This document shows positions 53,988 through 64,000 of a stretch of DNA of 64,000 bases, piece after piece (the first letter of the stretch is position 1; each line of letters begins with the position of its first letter). The notes below the pieces were generated by a model that saw nothing but the letters and a program-made list of their open reading frames with translations, did no database searches and had not been told where the DNA came from. The stretch lies in the NCBI RefSeq assembly GCF_003324165.1, contig NW_025407837.1, positions 186,001 through 250,000 on the forward strand, in the 5' to 3' direction. The translations under genes were made by a program, and so were the position numbers. The DNA comes from Naegleria lovaniensis (lineage: Eukaryota > Heterolobosea > Eutetramitea > Acrasida > Naegleriidae).

Positions 53988-56900
53988 TGAATTCGCTCTA
54001 TGGTTTCTCTATTGGTAATCGAATTCCATTCATTTCTTACCATCATTTAAAACTAATTCGATCCATAGGATTAGAATTATCCAAATGTTATATGAATTTG
54101 GCATATTCTCCATTTCTACCCAATTTAGAAACTGGATATTATCCTAGAATTGATAATGAACAAGTTGAAACACTGATATTCATGATACAAGAAATTGGAT
54201 GCAATGAGGATATTTTCAAGCAATTGTTTGAAATGTGTTTTGATTTATTGAAATCAGAAATTACTCAACCATTTGATGAAATTCATGTTCTATTTTTGAA
54301 ATTACTCACTTGTATGATTTGTAAGATGAATCAACCACCACAAACATTTACATCATTGAATGATATTGATTATGATAATTTGTTTATGAGCACTACTACT
54401 AGCTCTTCAAATTCTCCTTTGAATGCTATTCAGAATTGTGTCGATAATTACTTGTCTATTGGTGGTATTAATAGTTCTATCAATAAGAAGAATATAACAA
54501 CAACAAATAACAATACCAAATTATCAACAAGCAGTATTCAAGTGGAAGACATGTATTCAAGAGCTCTTTTCAATAGTTTCATGCTCTTCATTCAAGAGAG
54601 TATTCAGAAATATTCAAAAACAAATTTAATGATTGCAAAAGAAATGATCAAATCCTTACTTTTAATATTGAACAATAATATTGTACTGTTTGCTATCAAC
54701 AGTCAGACCTATTCACTCCAATGGTTATTTGATCTATTCAAAAATACATATAAGGAAGCTATTCTTTACGATGATTGGTTACTCGCACAATATTCCATTT
54801 ATGGTCTCTCAAAGACGTATGCCATTTTACATTCGAACAATTCAAGAGATGTCAATGAAGAGTATTTGATCAAAGTCATGGAAACATCTCTCGTAAACTC
54901 TCATACCAAACAATCAGCATTTCAAAGTATTCTCTCGTTTATTGAATGCAACAATAGAAATATTGTACTTAAATTATTACCATATTTAGCAAGTAACATT
55001 CAAGGATGGTTATTAGAGAAAGAACAAACTGTATACAATCAATTACTACTCATGAAAATGATTACACTCATTGTACAACAATATCCAGAAGCATCTGTTC
55101 ATCAATTAACGAAAAAGACCATGGAAGCACTTTTCAATCTAAGTGATGATATTGATGCACCACTTTCCATTGTGATTACCATCTTTAAATCATTACAGAA
55201 TTTATTAATGAATTATTCACTCTCTCAATTTGAAAGAAGTTTAATAGAGGCAATGACAAGTATCAAACAGAGTGCATCTTATAACATGTCCACAAGTTCA
55301 AGTGTGAATATGAGTGGTGGTGGTGGTAGTGGTGGTGGTATTGTGAATAATAATAGTATGAGTAGTGGTGTTGGTGTTGGTAGTGTTGGTAGTATGAGTA
55401 GTGGTGGCAATACTACAAATCTTACACAAAATACATCCATGATGAGTAAGATTGTTCATCCATTCAAAAAGATGAATATTGATACGTCGACCTTTACCAA
55501 CTTTACACAAATGCTTGCTCAGAATAGAACCATCTTGTTAGTGAGAAAACCAACTGCTGCATTTTCAGGTACGACATTGATGAATAGCAACAGTGGTCAT
55601 CATACGAACATGATGACTGGATCGAGTAGTAGTAGTACCAATAATAGTAGTAATAATAATAATAATAGTGGTAGTGGTCACAAGGGTATGTATACAGTCA
55701 TATCATCACCATCAACAACAACAACAACCACTCAGAACAATAGTGGTACGACAGCTACTACTACTACTACTACTACAACTGGTAATAGTACCACAACGAG
55801 TAGTCAAAATTCTATTATGGATATCAAACTGACTCCAACAACTTCCACCACAACAACAACTCCACCCAATACAGCCACTACAAAGATGAAACAATTTATG
55901 AGCTTTTTCCAACCAAAGAAGACTCCTACAACAAGTTCCACATCTGGAACTACATCGAGTAATAGTAGTGGTAACATCATCAATAACAACAACAACAGTA
56001 CAACGACTATGAATATCAACAACAACAACAACAGTACAAAGATTTCACATACTCCAACCAAATCTCTTGACAATACTACTACTAGTAGTACTACTACTGG
56101 TTTATCATCTTCCATGTCAAGTACCAATATCGCCAAGAGTGTGAGTATGACATCCATTGCAAGCGCCATGTCTCGTTCTGCTGAAAGTCTTCAAAATAAT
56201 ATTTCTCAAACAAGAAGAATATTGTTATTAGGTTTGATGGCAACATTTATGTATACTTCAACATTTTCTAGAAATAGTGGAAGTGCAGGGAATGTTGCTT
56301 CTTTGACTTCTCAAGATTCATCACAAAAAGAACGTGCCAAAGTGAACATTTTACATTTAATTGAACAATTCCATGATGGTGAAATTGATCGAGAAGGTGA
56401 AGTTCTATTGAGATTTATTCCACAATTGATGGAAGACTTTTTTGAAAGTGAACAAATTCTACCACTCTTGTACAATGAATTTTTGAGTGCCAAAACACAT
56501 CCATTGCTACTCTCACTATTACTCTCTCTTCATATGCCACATATATTTACTTTGGATTCAAACATGGCAAATTTTGAAAATTGGATTACTATGAGTATGC
56601 AAACATTGTGTTTGAAACAACCACCAAGTGGAGCCTTGTGGGCACTCTTGTGCTTATTCATTACCGTGTGTATGAGTGAATATGATCATCATCATGCTGC
56701 ATTGATCTATTTTGGATCGAATCACTGTGTTCATGAATGGAATCAAATTTCTTCACATGCCTTCCTATTATATGGTTCAATCTTTTACAATTACTTGTGC
56801 GAGAAACAAATGAAAGACGCCATCAAGACGTTCACACAAGTAGTGCTACCTCAACTCATAGAGGATTGTAAGGACAATTTGATATTTGTCAAGCTATTGA

Positions 56901-57061
56901 AGACTTTAAAGTTTTTATGTAGTGGTACGATTAGCAGTGGTGGTGGTGGTGGCAGTATTGCACTTGTCAACAATACGTTAAACACAAACGAAGAAACAAT
57001 GGAAACAACACCTCAAAAGCAACTAAGCGAAATGGCCAGTGAATTGGACAGTTTCTTTTAA
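45932..57061 (+). CDS. HTT: huntingtin homologue, giant HEAT-repeat scaffold
   Basis: 3,709 residues in one uninterrupted exon; ATG 45932 follows five A. The call rests on both ends. Near residues 170-240 the chain reads CGDISNDVRMYANEHLRKII, then HYIKPQKCRTM, matching the first HEAT repeats of human HTT (DVRMVADECLNKVIKAL, LVRPQKCR). The last 250 residues (LLRFIPQLMEDFFESEQILP, NWITMSMQTLCLKQPPSGAL, LYGSIFYNYL) match the HTT C-terminal HEAT domain. There is no N-terminal polyglutamine; Ser/Gly comes first. Thr, Ser, Gly and Asn tracts interrupt HEAT blocks at about residues 560-640, 730-795, 970-1035, 1650-1715, 3110-3180 and 3220-3430, explaining the excess over human (3,144). Huntingtin scaffolds vesicle transport and autophagy with HAP40. 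Confidence 0.9.
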
Positions 57062-57115
57062 GCATAAATAAATAATTAATAATTTAATTGGAAATGGTTG
57101 TTCGTGTGTGACTGA

Positions 57116-59506
57116 CTAATTGAAAAATTCATCAGCTGGTGTAGAGGCTCTTGATGAGAGTGGCATTGGTAAATCGTCATTGTCCACATTGTTAATGTCA
57201 TCAACATCCGTGGTTGGTTCAACAAGTCCATTGGGCACTGGAGAAGAGGCTTCTTCCTCCTCACCATCACTTGGGTATTCATCATTCATGATCAAATCAA
57301 GTTCTGATTTGCTGTTAGTTGAATTTGTACTACCAGTACCGTTACTAGTTTCTGAAAGTACTTTCTTACCATCTTCTGAAGATGGAAGATACTTCTTTGG
57401 TGGTTTTACACTTTGATGGAACTCTGTAAATGAAAATTTAGGTTTAGCAGCATCACTTTCTTTGCAGTAGAAAGATACAGCCAATTGATTCTCCTTACTA
57501 AATTGCAGTTCGCCAACAATTTTAGTTCCAAAACTTGAAGTCATTGGTTCAACATCAGAAAATGATGCTCTTTCCATGGCATGTGATTTTTCATCAAAAC
57601 TTGAATCTAAATTTGAAGTATTTGTGGTACTTGTAGTAGTTGTTGAGTTGATATTTGGTACACCACTTCCAACAGCTGGAGGACCAGAGGCTGTCTTTTT
57701 AAAGAATAATTGTTTGAGTGAAAATCCACTGGAGGTACTGCTGACACTACTTGAAGAGCTGTTATGCATCGTGGATGACGATGTGTTTGAAGTACCACTA
57801 CTTGAAGTAGTAGTAGTCGAGGTTGTTGTTGTCATGGTCGTTGCACTGCTACCATTCGTATGGCTCAAACTCTTATTACTGTTTGTCGTTGAAGGAATAT
57901 GATGTTGAATTTTAACATTGGAAGCACTTGACGCTGATGAGGTTTCACCTGATTTTGCTCCACCCATTAAAATATTGACCTGTGTCGATGCATTTGTAAA
58001 TATTCTAGGATTGTTTTTGAAACACTCCTGTTCGAATGGTCCAAACTGTATTTTCTGAATTTGGAATGTAGCATAATCATTGACCAATTTTGTTCGCTCT
58101 TCCAAAAATATCTTAAATGAAAGAGTGTTTGAAATGGCTTGATAAAATGCAATAGATCCTTCAGCAAAGTAATCATAATCTTTCAAGAATTGTCCATAGT
58201 CAAATTCAAGCGTTGTTCCATTCATTCTAAAATGATATCGATAATTTCCAAACCAATTGGCCATACATTTGACAAAAAATTCTAAAATTCTTGCATTACT
58301 GTTGTATTTGGGAATGTTATTTCTAAGCATGGATTTCATTCTATTCTCTTTTGGTAGTGAAACAAATGAATTGCAATGTTCTTTCACGTGAGTGCTCACA
58401 ATTTTGCCTTCATCCATGTTGAATAGTATCACATGATGGACATGATGGTACTTTTCCATGTTGAAATCTTTTTGTAAAAATCCAACAATGGAACTCGTAT
58501 GACGACTGGTAATGATACTTTCTAATATTTTGTTTTCATCACAGTATGGAATGATATCTCCACAATATTTGAATGGATACATGAGTGATAGAATAGAGTA
58601 GATGAAATTCATGACTTCTAAAATACTTGAAGAATTTCGAGTATAGACCACAATTTTGATTGGATGATTGGAAGCTGCTGTAACAATGGGTGGCAGTGAT
58701 GATGATGTATTACAAGTTGTGGTTGTTGAAGGAACAGACAATGTGTTTTCACTACTCGTAGGACTTGAGAGAATGAACTTGTCCAAGAGTAAATACTTGT
58801 AAAGTATTACAAAATCATCCACATTGTTCGTAATGAATGGTTTAAATTTCAATAAATTAATTTCACCATTGGATGTAAATTCATCAATGGCTGGTCTTCT
58901 TAAATAATGAGATGAGTCTAGTATACTATTTTTGGTATCAAATCGAATGAGAAATTTCTCTCCGAATCTAGGATATGGCTGAAAGTAATACAAGTACTCT
59001 AAAAAAGGAGTGATATTGTTCATCAACGGATCACCCATTTGTTGTAATAATATCATTCTTGAATATACGATTAATATCAATTGATTATATAAAGAATAAT
59101 AGGGTTGACTCCTTGATATAAAGCCTAATATACCCACTCTCGGAATATATTTACAATATAAATTGATATTGCTAATTCTATAAAGTATGACATTTGAGTA
59201 TGTATTGAGAACAGAGAGTTTTGAAATGTATTGTTGAACATTGAATCGATGGAAATAACCTTTCGGATAATCAAATTCTAAATCAGTGAGAACACTATTT
59301 TCACGATATTTCAAAAAGAAGCAACATTCAAAGAGTCTAGAAACACCACCAGAGGATGAACGTGGTGAAGAAAGTGAATGATTGGATGATGATGATTCGG
59401 AAGGAATGGTGGTGTGATCTACAGTAGTATTCATGGTTGTTGAACCAACAGGCTGTTGTTTCTGTACGGTGGAGGGTAACACAGCCACACTGCGGGAACG
59501 ACTCAT
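57116..59506 (-). CDS. DENN-domain protein, likely Rab exchange factor
   Basis: 796 residues from the ATG after eight A (MSRSRSVAVLPS); 32 codons upstream lack an ATG. The first 50 residues are disordered. A longin-like/uDENN part starts LFECCFFLKYRENS. The cDENN core contains INLLKFKPFITNNVDDFVIL, KIVVYTRNSSSILEVMNFIY, the hallmark LMYPFKYCGDIIPYCDENKI, SIVGFLQKDF and VILFNMDEGKI. The dDENN ends FAEGSIAFYQAISNTLSFKIF then LEERTKLV. The last 300 residues are Ser/Thr-rich and acidic. DENN proteins activate Rab GTPases on vesicles; the Rab partner cannot be told. It is convergent with huntingtin, with 54 bp between the stops. Confidence 0.82.
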   Translation of the reverse strand: MSRSRSVAVLPSTVQKQQPVGSTTMNTTVDHTTIPSESSSSNHSLSSPRSSSGGVSRLFECCFFLKYRENSVLTDLEFDYPKGYFHRFNVQQYISKLSVLNTYSNVILYRISNINLYCKYIPRVGILGFISRSQPYYSLYNQLILIVYSRMILLQQMGDPLMNNITPFLEYLYYFQPYPRFGEKFLIRFDTKNSILDSSHYLRRPAIDEFTSNGEINLLKFKPFITNNVDDFVILYKYLLLDKFILSSPTSSENTLSVPSTTTTCNTSSSLPPIVTAASNHPIKIVVYTRNSSSILEVMNFIYSILSLMYPFKYCGDIIPYCDENKILESIITSRHTSSIVGFLQKDFNMEKYHHVHHVILFNMDEGKIVSTHVKEHCNSFVSLPKENRMKSMLRNNIPKYNSNARILEFFVKCMANWFGNYRYHFRMNGTTLEFDYGQFLKDYDYFAEGSIAFYQAISNTLSFKIFLEERTKLVNDYATFQIQKIQFGPFEQECFKNNPRIFTNASTQVNILMGGAKSGETSSASSASNVKIQHHIPSTTNSNKSLSHTNGSSATTMTTTTSTTTTSSSGTSNTSSSTMHNSSSSSVSSTSSGFSLKQLFFKKTASGPPAVGSGVPNINSTTTTSTTNTSNLDSSFDEKSHAMERASFSDVEPMTSSFGTKIVGELQFSKENQLAVSFYCKESDAAKPKFSFTEFHQSVKPPKKYLPSSEDGKKVLSETSNGTGSTNSTNSKSELDLIMNDEYPSDGEEEEASSPVPNGLVEPTTDVDDINNVDNDDLPMPLSSRASTPADEFFN

Positions 59507-59800
59507 TTTTTTTTGTGTGATGGTTGGTAGCAAGAGAAAGCCTCGCTCTGTCTCCGTTGACGGATGTGAGCTCACAGGAGTTTTGAAATGTGAGATGACC
59601 ACGTGAGGTCATGATGGGAAATAGGGTCATGATGATTGTGTCATAATTGCACATGACCTCCTCGAGGAGGCATGGTACTCAAGCTACCCGTCCTCATGTG
59701 ATATCTTTCCAACATTACCAAGAGAAATTCAGAGATATCATTCCTTGGGCACATGAAGACAATCCTCTCAAATTGATCAATAGCGAAAAGCGCACAAAAA

Positions 59801-61612
59801 ATGTTCATGTCTCATGCTTCTTCCGCAACCACACCAACACACCATCAAGTTGATGCCACAACACCCTTCTCTCCTATTCCACAATCACCCCAACAACAAG
59901 ATCTTCTTGTCAACAACAACATGACACTCGATCCCTCTTCTGTCACTTCTGAATATTATTATGACATTAGTGATGTCATTAAAAACACAGAACTTGCCAT
60001 GAATGAATCATCATTGACCAATCCTCCGAATGACATATCCAATCATTCCTCTCGATTTCGTATTCAATATTTGAAATTAATGAGAAAATTTAAATCCTTA
60101 TCCTTGTGGTCAAAACTATTTCTATTATTAGTGATTATATTGGTGACGACCATTTTCATTGCAGGTTTGACAAGTATGATTTTCAATGCTGCAGTTTTGA
60201 AAAATTCAACAGCCATTTATTTTCTAAGTGCCATGTTTTTATTGAGTGGATTGAGTTTGGTCTATTTTGCATGTGTCGCAATATTTGCTGAAAATGAATA
60301 TTTATTATTTGCATTTCTAGTTCAGAGTATTTGGGGTGGATTAATGGCTGCATTTATGGTGTATCAGAGTGCAGTAGCTATAAGTATAGCAGAGAATAAT
60401 CATAATAGTGGTACTGGTAGTGGTACTGGTAGTGGTAATAATACTGGTGGTAATAATACTGGTGGTAATAATAATTCTGAATCAAATTATGTGACCACCA
60501 AAGTGGTAGTCATTCTATTAATTATTATACCCACTTGTTTATATTATATTGCATTTTTATTATTTGTAATTATATTGATACCAGTGTATAGATCTTTTGG
60601 ATGGAAGGTAGGTGAAAACCATGACATGGATCATTCATGTGTGTATGCATGAATTTTTAATGTATTGATGAATTTTTCAATAATATATTTATTTTATTTT
60701 CATATGTTTGGAGAGAATAGATTTTCAGACGTGTTGGATCCTCTCCTCATCTCGTTCGATATTATCGATTTTATTGTATTTATAAGGCCATTCTTCAAGT
60801 AGATGTTGGATTTTTAACAGCATTACTTACTATGGCCATGTTTTGGCTCAAATTTGATTGGATGTATTTGTCTCAAATTGGACTTGTTGCTTCCTATATA
60901 TTTTCACTAATTTGTGTTCCACTTACTTTACTTGCCATTAAGAAAGAATGGTATCTCTTACAAATACCAGTATTATTATTTGATTTAGTATTACCTGGAT
61001 ATTTAGTTTACAAAATTATTGAAGCATGGATTGAAAAGGAGACTAGAATTGCAAAAGATAGTGTGTTAGATCAAACAGCGATTGTGGTCATCATGACTAT
61101 TATTTCAATATTTGTTTTATTGGTTCGATTTGTCATGATAACATTTGGTGTGATTTGTACAGTGAATTTTAGAAAGGGTTTGAAAAAGTAAGTTTGATGA
61201 ATATGGAAGATGTAGAATCTCATTATTAATAATGACAATGGTAAATAATTCCTTAATCATTTTGACAATTTGGTACCATTCCTTAACAATTATTCATTCT
61301 ATTAGAATATTCGAACAAGATTTTATTAGTTACAAGAAAAGATTTTACACTTGGTTTGGAATGAAAAATCGATTAAATCGTTTGAATGCTGAACTCCAAC
61401 AATCTCTCATGGAAGCTCAACAGAAAGAAGAAGTTTCCAAATCATCATCACAACAACAACAATATAGACTAAATCACCATGATGTTCACGGTGAAACCAA
61501 GAGTATTCATGATGATACGCCAATGCATGAGCATGTTGAAAAAAAAAAGAAAAAGAAGAAGAAAAAGAAAAAGGTCATGAATCCTGAAACGACTGCTTAT
61601 TCTCAATTGTAA
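59801..61612 (+). CDS. multi-pass membrane protein with lysine-rich tail
   Basis: Three exons, 59801-60607, 60721-61187 and 61306-61612, joined in phases 0 and 2, give 526 residues; ATG after five A. The first 100 residues are cytosolic-looking and disordered. About nine hydrophobic segments follow, among them LFLLLVIILVTTIFIAGL, AIYFLSAMFLLSGLSLVYFA, VVVILLIIIPTCLYYIAFLL and IFSLICVPLTLLAI. A Gly/Thr/Asn repeat forms one loop. The C-terminal part is charged and ends after a run of about 14 Lys. The layout recalls THH1/TOM1-type or GPCR-like proteins, but no diagnostic motif is visible, so I leave the family open. Confidence 0.72.
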
Positions 61613-61728
61613 TTGATTGTGGGCCATCACTACTGAAAGTATTTCACACCATATTCCACAACCATCTTACATTCATTTGCTGCAACTACAACAACAACAT
61701 CAGAGAAATAAAATTCTGTATTGCAACT

Positions 61729-63831
61729 TCATTTCAATACAAGTAATCCTATACCTAGTCCAGTATTGGATCCTACTGTAATTCCAAAGAGTAAAAAGAA
61801 TGTCATCATGGTAGCAGTAATTTCCTTTTCATGCAAATTTGTGAACTTTTTTGGTGCATTTGACATCAAGACGCTTTTAACATTTATGAAAGATAAACAA
61901 ACATGATACATGTCCACACACAATTCTACGACATACCTATTTAAATATCCTCCAGAGAGTGACAATAAAAATACTAAAATCAATGGAACACTATCATGAT
62001 TAAATATCTTGGGATTTAAACAAAATATAAAGAGAGGAATGAATACAATTCGCAATACAACAATTAGAAATAAAACAATTTCCATTTTCTCAACTCGACA
62101 TGCATTCCATAGCTTGCTCTTCCAATGATTCCATTCACCCTTCGTTTTGTTCGTCATGGTTTCAACGGTTTGATGTTGAATTGGAAAGAAGTCAATCCAA
62201 TAATATGCAATTCTTCCAACAAAGTCATAAATTTGAAATGTTAAATTTGTCCATACAGGTAACCATGTTTCCATTGAAGTTCCAATATAAATAGTTTCAG
62301 CACTACTACTCAAACCAGGAAATACAGAAAGTGTTACAAAAAAGTCCAAGAATAAACTTAATGCATAGATCCATGTTCTCTTTCCAATATTTGTAATAAT
62401 ATTCTTAATAGAGGTAATTTCATGATGACTTTTGAGTTGATCTATTGAAGTAGTATGATGAGAAATGGAAGGATATATCGAATTGGAAATGGTAGTAGTA
62501 GTGGCATCTACAATCGTCTCTTGTGACATGATGTTATCCATCGTCATGGTTGATGTGTGGTTTTGATCCATACTGGTTCTGTTGTTATTATTATTATTAT
62601 TCATATCATTATTATTGTTCATATCATTATTATTATTATTCATATCATTATTATTATTATCATTATTATTCGTATGAGAATGATTATTGGTGTGATTATT
62701 AATTTCATTATTATGAGAAGAATTGTGAGTAAAAGTATCGATCGTGGTATAATATTTCACAAATCGAGTTCTTGTCAATACATAAAAACTAATCAAACAC
62801 ACCACATTCAAACATGCACAACATGCAAAATAAATAATAGTAGACATGGATAGAATATGAATTGGAACGTCACCATTGTATCCACTTTCAATGGTAAGTT
62901 TTGTCAATATTCTCAAACATGTAATAAATAATCCAGCAAATGCACTTCCTAGTATAATTCAATAAATATCATATGAATGTGAATATAAATGTTCATATTC
63001 ATCAACCAAACACAACATTCAACAATGATATTGTGTCATCAACACATTCAACAATGGTATTATATCATTGTCATCATGGTCATCATGCTGATAAACTCTT
63101 ACACTATTGACACACTTACCTGATACAACCGTATTCATATAATGATGAGGTAATTTACTTGATAATCCATAAATTGAGCTTTGAATACTTCCTGTGCATA
63201 TAGCCATGAGTACAACAAGAGCTAAAATCAAATAAAATTCAATTTCTCGATTACCAATAACAACATATAATAATGGTACAATAATTAATAATACAGTGAG
63301 TAAACAATAAGGAATATAAATTCTAAATAAATATCGAATATGTGTTCCATATTTGATTAAAACAAATAATGAAATTAATGTTGAAAGAGAATAGACAGAT
63401 GTCATCCAGAGCATGATTTTTTGAGCGTGATATAATTTCAATAAATAATCTACAGCAGAGAGCATGGCATTCCATGGAAAGAGTTCACCCATTCCTTGTA
63501 AGAAGAATGTCATTGTGATCATGTGATATTTATCAATTGGTGGTTGAGAATGGTTGTTTGATGATTCAACCATATGAGAATGGTTGTTTGATGATTTGAC
63601 AATATTTGATGATTCAACCATATGAGAATCTTGTGAAACGTTGTGATGCGTGGTGGTGGTGGTGGTTATAATGGATGTTGTTGTTGCTGTTTCCAGAGTT
63701 TGAAGAGGATTTTTATGTCCTAAACATGAAACATTGGTTGTAGTGGTTAATTCTTCAACCTCCGATCCACCAGAGGAGTGCATATCATCATTGCGATCAT
63801 CATCGCTTCTCTTTGTGGCCATGATGATCAT
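61729..63831 (-). CDS. equilibrative nucleoside transporter (ENT/SLC29 family)
   Basis: Three exons, 63831-63120, 62948-61937 and 61873-61729, joined in phases 1 and 2, give 622 residues. The second intron is 63 bp and stop-free, so it hides in an open frame; removing it gives GGYLNSVLMSNAPKK, which fits ENTs (NGYLxxxxMxxAP). Family motifs: FFLQGMGELFPWNAMLSAVDYL in TM1, AICTGSIQSSIYGLSSKLP in TM4-5, FPGLSS and FQIYDFVGR in TM7-8. Eleven membrane helices are expected. The cytosolic N-terminus and central loop carry Thr, Ser/His and Asn repeats. ENTs move nucleosides or bases across plasma or lysosomal membranes, needed for salvage. Confidence 0.9.
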
Positions 63832-63970
63832 CTCACGCTCGTGGTTACGGGTCGGTATTTTTTCGAGCTATCTCAGAAAAGAAACTTTTGGTGTTGTGGT
63901 TTGTCCAATCCAGCGTTGAGTTCAAACTTTGCGACACTTCTGTCTGTTTGACTCGTCCAAATCAAATACA

Positions 63971-64000
63971 ATGTCCAACTTTCCAAGCAAATCCTCAAAA
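63971..64000 (+). CDS. possible start of a gene running off the window
   Basis: ATG 63971 after AAATACA opens a frame reading MSNFPSKSSK to the window edge, divergent from the transporter. Ten codons are too few to judge. Confidence 0.25.
   Translation, partial: MSNFPSKSSK

Overview
The window looks like nuclear DNA of a free-living amoeboflagellate, most likely Naegleria or a close heterolobosean. This is an inference. The DNA is AT-rich and very compact, with genes on both strands, often under 150 bp apart. Introns are few and short (about 56-243 bp, GT-AG). Proteins are full of Ser/Thr/Asn/Gln/His/Gly homopolymers coded by trinucleotide repeats. Many start codons directly follow a run of 5-9 A. 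A flagellar central-pair gene (SPAG16/PF20) shows that the organism can build a motile axoneme. All functional calls rest on reading translated motifs, not on a database search.

Left part (1-18.7 kb): the end of a mitochondrial-type [2Fe-2S] ferredoxin, a coiled-coil protein, the splicing factor TFIP11, a tail-anchored helical protein, a tRNA-Lys(CUU), an unrecognised Ser/Thr-rich protein with a hidden first exon, a DYRK-type kinase with an apparent one-base frameshift in its glycine loop, an RCC1-repeat protein, SPAG16 and an omega-type glutathione transferase.

Mobile element (18.8-21.7 kb): a whole-looking PIF/Harbinger DNA transposon of 2,915 bp. It has inverted ends, a 5-bp target duplication, a SANT/Myb-like accessory gene and a DDE transposase gene. 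It sits after codon 10 of a gene of the FAM192A/NIP30 (PSME3IP1) family. Removing the element and one target copy restores an open frame from a start codon 82 bp after the GST stop. Between its two divergent genes lie three tandem copies of GTAACGGTT, close to a Myb binding consensus.

Middle (22.6-45.5 kb): a THOC6-like WD protein, the repair factor CSA (ERCC8), a four-exon dynamin-related GTPase, a small low-complexity protein, Ku70 (XRCC6), an Mpv17-family membrane protein and a small helical protein. A 1.8-kb gene-poor stretch follows, with an inverted duplication, a perfect 32-bp hairpin and an assembly gap. Then come a five-exon LMBRD2-type membrane protein, a Kelch/BTB/BTB protein built like LZTR1, and a probably myristoylated protein kinase.

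Right part (45.9-64 kb): a huntingtin homologue of 3,709 residues in one uninterrupted 11.1-kb exon, a DENN-domain protein (likely Rab exchange factor), a three-exon multi-pass membrane protein, a three-exon equilibrative nucleoside transporter, and perhaps the first codons of a further gene at the edge. The genes do not form one pathway. They are housekeeping functions: RNA processing and export (TFIP11, THOC6-like, FAM192A), DNA repair (CSA, Ku70), membrane dynamics and transport, and signalling.
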